Shown piece by piece: positions 1 through 7,653 of a stretch of DNA of 44,772 bases (position 1 is its first letter; each line of letters begins with the position of its first letter). The notes beneath the pieces were generated by a model. It had not been told where the DNA came from and ran no database searches. It saw nothing but the letters and a program-made list of their open reading frames with translations. The position numbers were made by a program, and so were the translations under genes. Source of the DNA: Bacillota bacterium (GTDB lineage Bacteria; Bacillota; Limnochordia; Darwinibacteriales; DTU012); contig JAAYNP010000048.1 in the NCBI GenBank assembly GCA_012520795.1, positions 1 to 44,772 of the forward strand. Direction: 5' to 3'.

Positions 1-18
1 AACCTAGGCTGCCCGCTC

Positions 19-47
19 TTGCGTTTCAATTGCAGTTCTGATACAAT
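19..47 (+). promoter_or_regulatory. Putative sigma-A promoter of folT
   Basis: A -35-like TTGCGT (19-24) and a -10 TACAAT (42-47) are separated by exactly 17 bp. Transcription would start near position 54, just before the THF riboswitch, which fits the expected layout. The -35 is only a partial match to consensus, so this is a plausible prediction. Confidence 0.55.
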
Positions 48-60
48 GCAGACAGAAATG

Positions 61-165
61 TGGTAGAGTAGATGGCATGCGTTTTAGTGCTTAGGGATGG
101 GACGTTGCCCTAAGACGAAATGCTCTTTTTGAGCTGCGGTATGTCCATCGCGTCCGCTGTCACCA
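61..165 (+). ncRNA. Tetrahydrofolate (THF) riboswitch aptamer
   Basis: The segment matches the THF riboswitch by eye: a GAGTAGATG start, a stem formed by GATGGCAT (71-78) with ATGTCCATC (141-149), a hairpin CTTAGGG/CCCTAAG whose loop holds GGGATGGGACG-like sequence, a GCTC/GAGC hairpin, and a closing TGGT (61-64)/ACCA (162-165) pairing. The diagnostic pseudoknot is present: GGACG (100-104) in the hairpin loop pairs with CGTCC (151-155). This RNA family senses reduced folates and is known upstream of folT and folate-synthesis genes in Bacillota; here it directly precedes folT. A covariance-model search would settle it. Confidence 0.88.
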
Positions 166-210
166 AAGAGCCTGTTTCTCTTTGGTACAGTCTACCAAAG
201 AGAAAGGAGG
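162..210 (+). promoter_or_regulatory. Translational expression platform of the THF riboswitch
   Basis: Three short segments can pair in two exclusive ways. A is ACCAAAGAG (162-170), B is TCTCTTTGGT (177-186), C is ACCAAAGAGA (194-203). A:B gives a 9-bp hairpin and B:C a perfect 10-bp hairpin ending at the AAAGGAGG ribosome binding site (203-210). The first four bases of A also close the aptamer (with 61-64). Inference: ligand binding holds A in the aptamer, frees B to pair with C and masks the ribosome binding site; without ligand A:B forms and folT is translated. There is no T-run after B:C, which argues against a terminator. Confidence 0.75.
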
Positions 211-222
211 CTTCTTTTATTT

Positions 223-765
223 ATGTACAAACATACACGCATGTTGGTTTATCTGGCTGTTTTGGTAGCGTTGAACATCGTCTTAAGCAGGTTTTTAAGT
301 GCCAGAATCAACATTGCCGGAGTCGAAGGCATTCGCATCGGGCTCGGCGGCCTGCCGATTATTCTTGCCGGTATAGCCTTTGGGCCATGGCACGGCGGTG
401 TTGTTGGAGCCATCGCCGACATTGTCGGCTGCATAGTGAGCCCCATGGGCGGCTATGCTCCCCACTTCACCCTTTCTGCATATTTAACAGCTTTTATTCC
501 CGGAGCCATAACCTGGTATGTGTTCAAGGGGCAAAAGAGGAATTGGCAGCTTATTCTGGCCATCTTTCTTGGGGAGCTTGTAACCAACGTAGGATTGGTT
601 CCATATTTTCTCTACATCCTTTATGGAGTGAAAATCCAGCCGCTGTTTATTCCGCGCCTGTGTTCCGTACTGATTCAAGCTCCATTCTATGCCTACTGCA
701 CCAAAGTAATCCTTGATTTCAACCTCCTGCGGTTAACTAATGTATCCGGCCAGCCAAAACGCTGA
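223..765 (+). CDS. folT: Folate-specific ECF transporter S component FolT
   Basis: A 180-residue, very hydrophobic protein with about five to six membrane segments, the usual size of an ECF transporter substrate-binding (S) subunit. The stretch with IRIGLGGLPI (about residues 37-46), followed by GIAFGPWHGGVVGAIADIVG and the PMGGYAPHFTLSAYL region, is typical of the folate-type FolT family. It would bind folate outside the membrane and work with a shared energising module (EcfA, EcfA', EcfT), none of which lies in this window. The start ATG follows AAAGGAGG at 203-210 with 12 nt spacing. The upstream THF riboswitch independently supports folate as substrate. It stands alone and ends at a bidirectional terminator. 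Confidence 0.92.
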   Translation: MYKHTRMLVYLAVLVALNIVLSRFLSARINIAGVEGIRIGLGGLPIILAGIAFGPWHGGVVGAIADIVGCIVSPMGGYAPHFTLSAYLTAFIPGAITWYVFKGQKRNWQLILAIFLGELVTNVGLVPYFLYILYGVKIQPLFIPRLCSVLIQAPFYAYCTKVILDFNLLRLTNVSGQPKR

Positions 766-773
766 CCGGCACC

Positions 774-820
774 AAAAAAAGCCGGGATTGGCGCAGGCCG
801 CCTGCATACCCCGGCTTTTT
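774..820. terminator. Bidirectional rho-independent terminator
   Basis: AAAAAAAGCCGGG (774-786) pairs with CCCCGGCTTTTT (809-820), giving a GC stem with an A-run on one side and a T-run on the other. It lies between the convergent folT (+) and galactose mutarotase (-) genes and can end transcription from both directions. Confidence 0.85.
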
Positions 821-836
821 CTAACCCGGCGGATTA

Positions 837-1766
837 TTAACACTGCGATAACACAAGCGTAATCTTCCCTCTTAGCTCAGCTTGCGGCTTAAGATAAACC
901 GTACCGGTATCAGGCAGGCCTTGGTTGGTCAGGTTGAAACCATTGTTGCAGTTGGTCACCGGTTCTACCGCAAAAAAGCGCTGATCATCCCTGGGACAAT
1001 ACAGGATCAAATGCTCATAAACAGGATCCCATTCAATTTGCAGCCGCACTCTGCTGTTCGGCCACTCAATCACAGCCGGTTCATGGCCAACCCTGAAGCA
1101 CTTGTCAATAAACGCTGAACTCAGCTCTTTCGCCTTTGAAAAATCCAGCTCCGGGGGTACTGCCTCCCATTTCCCCGTTGGTATAGGTGTTTCACCTGGA
1201 TAAACACCCAGAATCGGCAACTGTATGATCACCCGGTCATCTTCTTCCGTCAACGACCTGACAAAATAGGGATGAATACCCATCCCAGCAGGCATTTCCT
1301 CATCGCTTAGGTTCTGAACTGCGGTGGTAATCAGGCACCGGTTTGCATCCACTTGATAGCAGATCCTGGCACTGAAAGCAAAAGGCCACGAAATACTGTC
1401 ATGCCCGGTACTGGTAAATTCCAACTCCAACCTGGTTCCTGACCGGTCCAGAATGCTCCAGGGACGGTTGCGCACCTCGCCGTGAATGGCATGCCCATCG
1501 TTAGAATTGATGGCCAGCCTGTATGTATGGGCTTTATGTGTCAAAATTCCGTCTTTGATACGGTTAGAGTAGGGTATCATGTTAAATGAACTGAAGCTCC
1601 CGGGCTCATTGTTTTTAACAGCACTTTTAGGGGTTGGCCGCATCACATCAACCCACCTGTCACCGTATTTGTACTTAAAGCTAAAAATCGATGCCCCCAC
1701 AGTTGGTGCGATACCGACCTGCAAACAATCATTTTCCAGCAAAACAAGATCACTGTGCGCTTGCAT
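837..1766 (-). CDS. galM: Aldose 1-epimerase (galactose mutarotase family)
   Basis: The 309-residue product has the features of the aldose 1-epimerase beta-sandwich family: a PYSNRI segment (substrate-binding Asn-Arg), HAIHGEVRNRPW with a conserved His, GIHPYF with the second active-site His, and AVEPVTN near the C-terminus carrying the expected catalytic Glu. It would interconvert alpha and beta anomers of a hexose in the cytoplasm. AGGGAGGT stands 7-8 nt before the ATG. It is a single gene here, not in a galactose operon, so the exact sugar is open; some family members act on glucose 6-phosphate or other aldoses. Confidence 0.88.
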   Translation of the reverse strand: MQAHSDLVLLENDCLQVGIAPTVGASIFSFKYKYGDRWVDVMRPTPKSAVKNNEPGSFSSFNMIPYSNRIKDGILTHKAHTYRLAINSNDGHAIHGEVRNRPWSILDRSGTRLELEFTSTGHDSISWPFAFSARICYQVDANRCLITTAVQNLSDEEMPAGMGIHPYFVRSLTEEDDRVIIQLPILGVYPGETPIPTGKWEAVPPELDFSKAKELSSAFIDKCFRVGHEPAVIEWPNSRVRLQIEWDPVYEHLILYCPRDDQRFFAVEPVTNCNNGFNLTNQGLPDTGTVYLKPQAELRGKITLVLSQC

Positions 1767-1869
1767 CAGCTTACCTCCCTAACAATTTCTGCCGGTAGAG
1801 CTTACTGATTCCACTGCCCTCTGTATTATTTCCACCAGGTTTGCAGTTTTCCTTTCCTTGACGGCAGCA

Positions 1870-1905
1870 CAAAAAAGTAGTGATCAGCTCAAGGCTGTCA
1901 CTACT
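1870..1905 (-). terminator. Rho-independent terminator of the fliD-fliT operon
   Basis: On the minus strand a stem of AGTAGTGA (1898-1905 paired with 1876-1883) continues as a CAGC/GCTG pair after a one-base bulge, with a 5-nt loop, and is followed by a run of six T. It sits 20 bp after the last gene of the flagellar pair. Confidence 0.85.
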
Positions 1906-1925
1906 CGTGTTCAACACTGCCATCA

Positions 1926-2309
1926 CTATTCGCGGCGATCAATGAAGTAACCTTCTGTTTGAACAGCTTCAGGGTTGTAGGCCTTGGTGGTACGCGCAAC
2001 CTGCTTCACTTTGTGCAGCTTTCGGATAAACTGGTTCTTGAAATCCGCCATCAGCTTGGTGCTTTGACTATCAATGACAATGATTTCCTCAACAATCTGT
2101 TTTTCCTCGGGAGACAAGGGCCCTTGATCCAAGGCGCTAATCTGCTCAATCAAAGCTTGCCGCGCCTCGACTAATTCCGCTAACTGTTTTTCGGTCTCCT
2201 CCTGCTCCCAATCGGCATTGCGGCACCACTCAAGCTGCCTTTTAGCTGTTTCCAGCAGTTTCTGATACAGTTCCGGCCGACTGAAAATATGTGTGCTGAT
2301 AATCATCAC
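1926..2309 (-). CDS. FliT-like flagellar export chaperone (predicted)
   Basis: A 127-residue charged, mostly helical protein without membrane segment. Sequence similarity to FliT cannot be claimed with certainty by eye, but the size, the helical make-up with Leu/Glu-rich repeats, and the position directly after fliD match FliT, the chaperone that binds the FliD C-terminus before export. The start overlaps the junction: GTG at 2309 or ATG at 2306, immediately after the fliD stop (2310-2312), with no good independent ribosome binding site, so translation is probably coupled to fliD. An alternative is an unrelated flagellar operon protein of similar shape. Confidence 0.7.
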   Translation of the reverse strand: MMIISTHIFSRPELYQKLLETAKRQLEWCRNADWEQEETEKQLAELVEARQALIEQISALDQGPLSPEEKQIVEEIIVIDSQSTKLMADFKNQFIRKLHKVKQVARTTKAYNPEAVQTEGYFIDRRE

Positions 2310-3779
2310 CTAGCCATTCGACATTGCCGCTAACTGCTGGTGCAACCAGTCCGACTGGGCATACATCTGCTGCAGTGCCCTCTCCATGGCTACAAACTGC
2401 ATCCAGTACCGGTTTTCCAGCTGAGTTAGCCGCTCTTCCATAGCTTCAATCTGTCTCTCATAAGAACGAATCTTCTCTGACAGCTTGCTCTTGTCGTACA
2501 GCGTTGTGGACTTGCCGGCTGTTTTGTCCAGCCGGTCCAATCCAGTTGTCATAATACTGTCCAGCCTCCTGGCTATCCCTCGGGTCTGCTCTGTATCACC
2601 ATTGTTGGTAAACAAAGCCATTACCTGGTCAGGATTGCTTTCGACTGCATTGCGAAGCTTAGTTTCATCAAGATGCAGTTTTCCGTATTCAAACCAAGCA
2701 CCTGTAGTTATCCCAATCTTGCGCAGGGAATTCATACCATCAACACCATTTACTACGGATCCCATCGCCTGGCGCAGGTCTGACACCAGATTCGTCAGCA
2801 TTCTGTCTGAACGCAAAAGCCCACTCTTGGCCTTTTCCTCCCACAGCTCAATTTCCTGCTCGTCCATGTCCTTCTTCTGGGCTTCCGTCAGGGGCGGATA
2901 ATCCCGATAATACGGTTCGGTAAGCTTGCCCTGAATTTCGGCAATCAGCTCATTGTATTTCTCAACCATGGTCTTGATGCTGTCCACAATCTGATCCGTG
3001 TCTTGAACGACTTCCAGTCTCACTGTTTTATCGGACTCAGACTGCAGGCTGATTGCCAGGCCGGAAAAGGTGAAGCTATTGCTCTCCCGGTATGTTGCCA
3101 GCCCATTTATTTCAAATTCGGCATTTCCTCCCATTACATCCTCAACCCACGTTCCTCCGCCGAGCAAAACATCGTTAACAAAACTCTGGGTTTCTGGATC
3201 GTCTGCTCTGAAATCAACACGGGCGTTTGCCCCGGTTGCATTGCTTCTGAAAGCCAAGCTGTCCGTCGCTTCATCATAGAACACGGTAATACCCAGTTCT
3301 TTGTTCTGGTTGATTTTCTGGACAATACTATCTATGTCCTCACCGGGCTCGATATCTACCGCTACATATTCTTCGGCCTCCGCATGGGCGCGTAAATAGA
3401 CCGTTCCTCCAGAGAAGTCAGCCAGTCTCTCACTGACACCACCGGCACTGATCTTGGTTGCGGCTGTGGCCAGCTTAGAGACTTTGATCTCATAGGAACC
3501 ATAGGGAGCGTTGCCCACAACCTGTGCCTTGACGGCCGACTCATCGGAAGACGAAACCTGCCGCACCAGATAGGTGGACTGCAGCTGCATGTTGAATACA
3601 AGATCCCGAAAACTGGTGATTTTGGTCATCAATGCCCTATATTGATCCCGCTGCCATTCAGTCCGTACCTTCTGCTGGTAAATCCGGTCCAACGGCAGTC
3701 GTTCGACTTCCATCAATTGATTGACGATTTGTTCGGTATCAAATCCGGACGCTAAACCCCCAATACGCATAGCAACCAT
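2310..3779 (-). CDS. fliD: Flagellar hook-associated protein 2 (filament cap) FliD
   Basis: The 489-residue product starts with the classic FliD N-terminal block (RIGGLASGFDTEQIVNQLME; bundled D0/D1 region up to about residue 110) and carries the FliD C-terminal region (about 245-480) with VEKYNELIAEIQ, SGLLRSD and a closing coiled-coil stretch of about 60 residues. FliD forms the pentameric or similar cap that folds flagellin at the filament tip. AGGAGAGG lies only 0-3 nt before the first ATG (3779) but about 9-12 nt before the second ATG (3770), so the protein may start at the latter, MRIGG. A sigma-D promoter lies upstream. No other flagellar gene is adjacent. Confidence 0.93.
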   Translation of the reverse strand: MVAMRIGGLASGFDTEQIVNQLMEVERLPLDRIYQQKVRTEWQRDQYRALMTKITSFRDLVFNMQLQSTYLVRQVSSSDESAVKAQVVGNAPYGSYEIKVSKLATAATKISAGGVSERLADFSGGTVYLRAHAEAEEYVAVDIEPGEDIDSIVQKINQNKELGITVFYDEATDSLAFRSNATGANARVDFRADDPETQSFVNDVLLGGGTWVEDVMGGNAEFEINGLATYRESNSFTFSGLAISLQSESDKTVRLEVVQDTDQIVDSIKTMVEKYNELIAEIQGKLTEPYYRDYPPLTEAQKKDMDEQEIELWEEKAKSGLLRSDRMLTNLVSDLRQAMGSVVNGVDGMNSLRKIGITTGAWFEYGKLHLDETKLRNAVESNPDQVMALFTNNGDTEQTRGIARRLDSIMTTGLDRLDKTAGKSTTLYDKSKLSEKIRSYERQIEAMEERLTQLENRYWMQFVAMERALQQMYAQSDWLHQQLAAMSNG

Positions 3780-3806
3780 CCTCTCCTAATAATACCTACG
3801 CTAAAA

Positions 3807-3833
3807 TTATCGGCATTTCTTGATGATTCTTTA
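3807..3833 (-). promoter_or_regulatory. Sigma-D (FliA/SigD) flagellar promoter of fliD
   Basis: On the minus strand TAAA (3833-3830), 15 nt, then GCCGATAA (3814-3807) matches the late-flagellar sigma-D consensus TAAA-N15-GCCGATAW completely. It points at fliD, whose start is about 28-37 bp downstream of the -10. This places the fliD-fliT pair in the motility regulon and implies that the genome encodes a sigma-D. Confidence 0.88.
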
Positions 3834-3900
3834 GCCGATACAGGAACCGCTTGGCGAATCACGAATAGCATTACTAGATTCAAAAGAAGAAGGTGCGGCC

Positions 3901-5283
3901 TTGTTCAGAAAAGCAAAACATCCAAAAACACCTGAACCGATACTGGCAATCTGCCGTACATTATCCGGCCATGGGTTTCAGGCCTATGTAGTAGGCGGGG
4001 CGGTTAGGGATTCTTTGCTCGGCAAACCGCCAACCGATTGGGATGTTACAACTGACGCCACTCCTGAGCAGGTGCAGCAGATATTTCCGAAAACACTGGC
4101 AACCGGAGCCAAATATGGCACCATCACAGTGAGGGTTGACAGCCAATTTGTGGATGTTACCACGATGCGCAAAGATGCCCGTTATTCAGACGCCAGGCAC
4201 CCTGACAGCGTTGAATTCACAACTGACCTCACTACGGACCTGGGCAGGCGTGATTTCACCGTTAACGCCATCGCATATGACCCTTTAACCCAAACTTTTT
4301 GCGATCCCTATCACGGCCTTAAGGACCTGCGCCGGAGACTGTTGAGAACGGTGGGGGATCCCAGATCCAGGTTCAGTGAGGACGCCCTAAGAATGCTGCG
4401 CTTGATCCGCTTCAGCGCCACACTGGAATTCAAACCCGAGAGACGTACTCTCGATGGAATCCAGCCCCACTTGATCGCCAGAATAGCAGGGGAAAGACTC
4501 AAGGAAGAGTTCAACAGACTGCTCTTGGCCAATAATATCGTCCAACCGCTTCAGTTGTTGTATACAAGCGGGTTGTTGAAGTACATCATACCTGAGCTCG
4601 CTGCGGCTGCCGGAGTGGATCAAGGCAGTAATCATCCATGGGATGTTTTGGGGCATTCGATCATTAGCTGCCAGGCAGTAAAACCGGAGCTTCACTTAAG
4701 GCTGGCCGCACTTCTGCATGATGTCGCCAAACCACAGACTATAAGCGAGGACCAAAAAGGCATGCATTTCTACGGGCATGACCAATTAGGCGCTGCAATG
4801 GCCAAGGAGATACTCAGAAGGCTAACCTATAGCAAACGCATCCAGGCCAAAGTCCGCCTGTTGGTCAAGCACCACATGTTCCAAATCCACCCCTATTCCT
4901 CAGATAGAGCAATCCGCAGGTTGATCCACCGTGTCGGCAAAGAAAACATCTATGACTTGATTGAACTGCGTAAAGCAGATGTATTGGGCATGAACCATAA
5001 TCCCAAACATGTCTGGGCGTACTATCAAGCAATGATCGAAAGAGTAGACCAAATCATTGATGCTGACAATGCTTTTGCGCTGAAGGACTTGGCAGTTACA
5101 GGCACCGATCTGATTGAAGAACTGAATCTGCAGCCAGGGCCGCTCATCGGCAGGATCCTGAGCCATCTTTTGGATAAGGTCCTCGATGAACCGGAATTGA
5201 ACAATCGCCGGCAGCTCTTGGCAATTGCCAAAGAATTTGCAGGCACCTGGAGAGCCAGTGACGACGAGTCTCAGCATCCTTAA
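3901..5283 (+). CDS. cca: CCA tRNA nucleotidyltransferase with HD domain
   Basis: The 460-residue product belongs to the class II polymerase-beta-type nucleotidyltransferases that add or repair the 3' CCA of tRNA. Visible motifs are VGGAVRDSLLG (about 26-36), DWDVTTDA with the metal-binding Asp pair (about 42-49), RRDFTVNAIAYDP (about 112-124) and the RRLLRTVGDP / DALRMLRLIRF neck region. A C-terminal HD domain shows AALLHDVAKP (about 268-277) and KHHM. The start is TTG after GAAGAAGGTG; a weak start but the first in the conserved frame. A poly(A) polymerase of the same family is the main alternative; the HD domain favours Cca. Confidence 0.88.
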   Translation: MFRKAKHPKTPEPILAICRTLSGHGFQAYVVGGAVRDSLLGKPPTDWDVTTDATPEQVQQIFPKTLATGAKYGTITVRVDSQFVDVTTMRKDARYSDARHPDSVEFTTDLTTDLGRRDFTVNAIAYDPLTQTFCDPYHGLKDLRRRLLRTVGDPRSRFSEDALRMLRLIRFSATLEFKPERRTLDGIQPHLIARIAGERLKEEFNRLLLANNIVQPLQLLYTSGLLKYIIPELAAAAGVDQGSNHPWDVLGHSIISCQAVKPELHLRLAALLHDVAKPQTISEDQKGMHFYGHDQLGAAMAKEILRRLTYSKRIQAKVRLLVKHHMFQIHPYSSDRAIRRLIHRVGKENIYDLIELRKADVLGMNHNPKHVWAYYQAMIERVDQIIDADNAFALKDLAVTGTDLIEELNLQPGPLIGRILSHLLDKVLDEPELNNRRQLLAIAKEFAGTWRASDDESQHP

Positions 5284-5333
5284 GGAACGGTTCCGGTGCA
5301 GCATCCTGGACAGCTGTGGCATCGGATTTCCAC

Positions 5334-5408
5334 AAAAAAAAAGGAAGGCATCACCATAAAGAAAGGATGAGCTGATGTTACTACAATTGGTGATATCTTC
5401 CTTTTTGG
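5334..5408. terminator. Bidirectional terminator-like long hairpin
   Basis: The arm AAAAAAAAAGGAAGGCATCACCA-like at 5334-5356 pairs with TGGTGATATCTTCCTTTTTGG at 5388-5408, about 18 pairs with few mismatches and a 31-nt loop. T-runs occur at the 3' side on both strands. It separates the convergent cca (+) and nucleotidyltransferase (-) genes. Confidence 0.7.
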
Positions 5409-5416
5409 GGGCTTAA

Positions 5417-7162
5417 TCAAACAGGCACCGCAATCTCTTCGCTCACAAATATCATGTGGCCGTAAGCTGGAGGCAGGCTCCAATCCAACCTGTTTTCAGT
5501 CCACATACCCTCATCGCTGAAGTCACTTAATGTAAGATTGAACCCCAGTTTCATATTGTTTTGAGGTACAAAGCCAAAATGCCCGTTCAAGAGCTCAACA
5601 GGAATCCGGATATTCAAAGCATAACCTGCGGCCCCGGTTTCAACCTTAGCCCTGCGGTGAACAGGTACAGGCACACTGTCCGATGCATTCCTCAGGATAA
5701 TCCGGGGCGTGCCATCTTCAGCATGCGTGATTTTGCATGCAAACCAATGGTCCGTATCGTTAAAGAAATCAAGCAGGATATTATCGAGAAGGGGGTTGAA
5801 AGTGGGAATCTTGACACCGCCACTGTCAATGCTGATGTAACTGTAAAGATATTGATCATCCCATGCAAACGCCGCTTCCACCCTTCTCAGCTCATCAATC
5901 CGGTTGGCCCTTGAGACAAACGTTCTATAGAAGTTCCATGGCGGCACCCGGCTCTGATCAATCACCGCCACAGCCTTGGGATGCTTATTGATTTTAGCTG
6001 TCAGTTCAGGGTTGCTGCCGCGAAAACAATAGACCTCACCGCATATCCCTGCTTCTCGTAGTTTCCTGGCATGGTCCGCCATCCTTTCCATTTCCTTTTC
6101 CGGCCTAATCAAAAGTTCCAAAAAATTGCACTGGTAATCGATAAAGTCCCAAACCACCGGGTGGTTCGTCAAGCCACAGCCATCAGACTGCCTGTGGAGG
6201 TAATCCAGTACCCATTTGGGGATCAGCGCTTCGCACAGCATGCCGGCTCTGAGAAAAGCATAATACATCCATGAAGCAATCTTTAACTCATTGATCCGTT
6301 TTAACAGCGCCTCCCATCCCAGTTTGGGAATGAGCTCTTTTAACAGTATACAGCCATCCAGCAAAGGGAACAGGCGGGAACAATCGCGCACCCTGGCGAG
6401 TAACAGATACTCGTGACGAACAAAATGCAGGAAACTGTAAATAAGCAAATCCTCGTCTGTATGCTGCAGGTACAGAGTGTTCTCATCAAACACCGCAGTT
6501 TGTGCAGCTCTATAGAAGGACTTCGATGGTACGCCGCGAAATGCATAAAAATCCAACCGGTGAAGTTCGACAACATAGGTGAATCCGTACGCCAGGCGCT
6601 TGACATAGCGCGGCAGATGCGGGTTGGATTCTGGGTCGCAAAGTATTTTTTCAAATTCCGCAGGGTCACTGTTAATTGTGGTATAGCCGAGGTCCAGCAG
6701 AAGCCTATGTGCCTTGGCGATGTCTTCAGTATGCATCTGCAAGTCGAAGTCTTTAAAGTCACGCAGTAATTCTTCTGGATATCTCGACTGAGTCGCAAAC
6801 CCCTTAAGCACCAAGGGAATAATCCCGTGCCGGTTCAATGTTTTCAAGATTGCCCGAAACTCGCTTTTCATCAATTCGTCATGGATTTTGCTCCGGAGCA
6901 GAATTGCTTTGACTTTACTGTGAATCAATGGGTCCAGCTGCAGCTTCCGTGCCGCGAGGATTTGGCAGATGATCAGCAGCACCTCATGCCTTGCTGCCAC
7001 CGAGATGAATTCATTGACGTCAAACTCTTGCGGGAACAGTTCCTCACTGATCCCCTTATTGGCAAGATATGCATTTAAGATGTCCACCATACACTGCTCT
7101 TCGTTGGACAACTGGGAAGTCTTATGTTTTTCCGGGATCATCATGGCTTCATGAATTGCCAC
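5417..7162 (-). CDS. NTP_transf_5-type nucleotidyltransferase fused to a CBM9-like domain
   Basis: The 581-residue protein has an N-terminal nucleotidyltransferase of the uncharacterised NTP_transf_5 type: LVLKGFA (about 117-123) followed by LRDFKDFDLQM (about 133-143), with the Asp pair expected to bind metal. About residues 398-581 resemble a DOMON/CBM9-like beta-sandwich (AFAWDDQYLYSYISID; ending ENRLDWSLPPAYGHMIF). A longer frame opens at GTG 7222, but GTG 7162 has AAAGGGGG 7 nt upstream and lies downstream of the predicted promoter at 7197-7224, so I place the start there. Nucleotidyltransferases of this type accompany HPr-kinase-like proteins in some lasso-peptide clusters (paeninodin type). 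Substrate unknown; the fusion is unusual. Confidence 0.75.
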   Translation of the reverse strand: MAIHEAMMIPEKHKTSQLSNEEQCMVDILNAYLANKGISEELFPQEFDVNEFISVAARHEVLLIICQILAARKLQLDPLIHSKVKAILLRSKIHDELMKSEFRAILKTLNRHGIIPLVLKGFATQSRYPEELLRDFKDFDLQMHTEDIAKAHRLLLDLGYTTINSDPAEFEKILCDPESNPHLPRYVKRLAYGFTYVVELHRLDFYAFRGVPSKSFYRAAQTAVFDENTLYLQHTDEDLLIYSFLHFVRHEYLLLARVRDCSRLFPLLDGCILLKELIPKLGWEALLKRINELKIASWMYYAFLRAGMLCEALIPKWVLDYLHRQSDGCGLTNHPVVWDFIDYQCNFLELLIRPEKEMERMADHARKLREAGICGEVYCFRGSNPELTAKINKHPKAVAVIDQSRVPPWNFYRTFVSRANRIDELRRVEAAFAWDDQYLYSYISIDSGGVKIPTFNPLLDNILLDFFNDTDHWFACKITHAEDGTPRIILRNASDSVPVPVHRRAKVETGAAGYALNIRIPVELLNGHFGFVPQNNMKLGFNLTLSDFSDEGMWTENRLDWSLPPAYGHMIFVSEEIAVPV

Positions 7163-7196
7163 AGGAACACCCCCTTTGCTTGCCTCTACATTACTA

Positions 7197-7224
7197 GACG
7201 CTGGCCGCAGCGAAAAAATCACGG
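7197..7224 (-). promoter_or_regulatory. Putative ECF-type promoter, copy 1 (nucleotidyltransferase gene)
   Basis: Minus strand: CCGTGATTTTTTC (7224-7212), 11 nt, CGTC (7200-7197). The same two blocks with the same spacing occur upstream of the HPr-kinase-like operon (11545-11518). CGTC is a frequent -10 core of ECF sigma promoters. The predicted start, near 7190, leaves a leader of about 28 nt before the GTG at 7162. The motif overlaps the last codons of the preceding peptidase gene. Confidence 0.65.
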
Positions 7225-7569
7225 CCTGGGCAATTTTTCTATGCTAACTACCTTGCCCTTAACAAATTCAACAGCCCGGCAGGGGTCGGGCTTGTCTTTG
7301 TTATCACCCTTTGTCCTGACATAAACTCGGCCTTGCCTTGTACCAATATCAATCACTCGGTGCGCCACAAGAGAATCAAGGCTGAGCAGAATCACTACAA
7401 TATCACCGACTTTTATGTCAACGGGCGGTACAACTGTGATTGCATCACCTTCATTGATTGTCGGCTGCATACTGGTCCCGGTACCGTACATAACTACTGC
7501 CTGGCCTTGTTCCAAAGCGTCAAGGACCATTTCCATTGCAAGATGGTCTCTGTTTGTCGCCACAACCAT
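7219..7569 (-). CDS. SipW-type (S26B) signal peptidase-like serine peptidase without membrane anchor
   Basis: A 116-residue protein with GTGTSMQPTINEGD (Ser of the catalytic dyad in SM, about residues 30-43), then SLVAHRVIDIG, where His replaces the usual Lys, and VRTKGDNKDKPDP. This order of boxes is that of the SipW/ER-type signal peptidases with a Ser-His dyad. Unlike them, it has no clear transmembrane segment, so it may cut a peptide in the cytoplasm or be tethered by a partner. ATG 7569 directly abuts AGGAGG; the in-frame GTG at 7563 has better spacing. Divergent from the sigma gene, 84 bp apart. A role as leader peptidase of the neighbouring peptide pathway is inference. Confidence 0.72.
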   Translation of the reverse strand: MVVATNRDHLAMEMVLDALEQGQAVVMYGTGTSMQPTINEGDAITVVPPVDIKVGDIVVILLSLDSLVAHRVIDIGTRQGRVYVRTKGDNKDKPDPCRAVEFVKGKVVSIEKLPRP

Positions 7570-7653
7570 CCTCCTAACATCTTCCGTTTTTGTTCTTATG
7601 CAGGAATTCAGATCATTACAGCGAACTATTGCACCAAGATATGGAGGGTGCTT

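Noticed and set aside
120-716. Open frame of 198 codons overlapping folT
   Set aside because: It lies in another frame over folT and the riboswitch, has no ribosome binding site, and its translation is low in complexity and rich in Cys, Arg and His.
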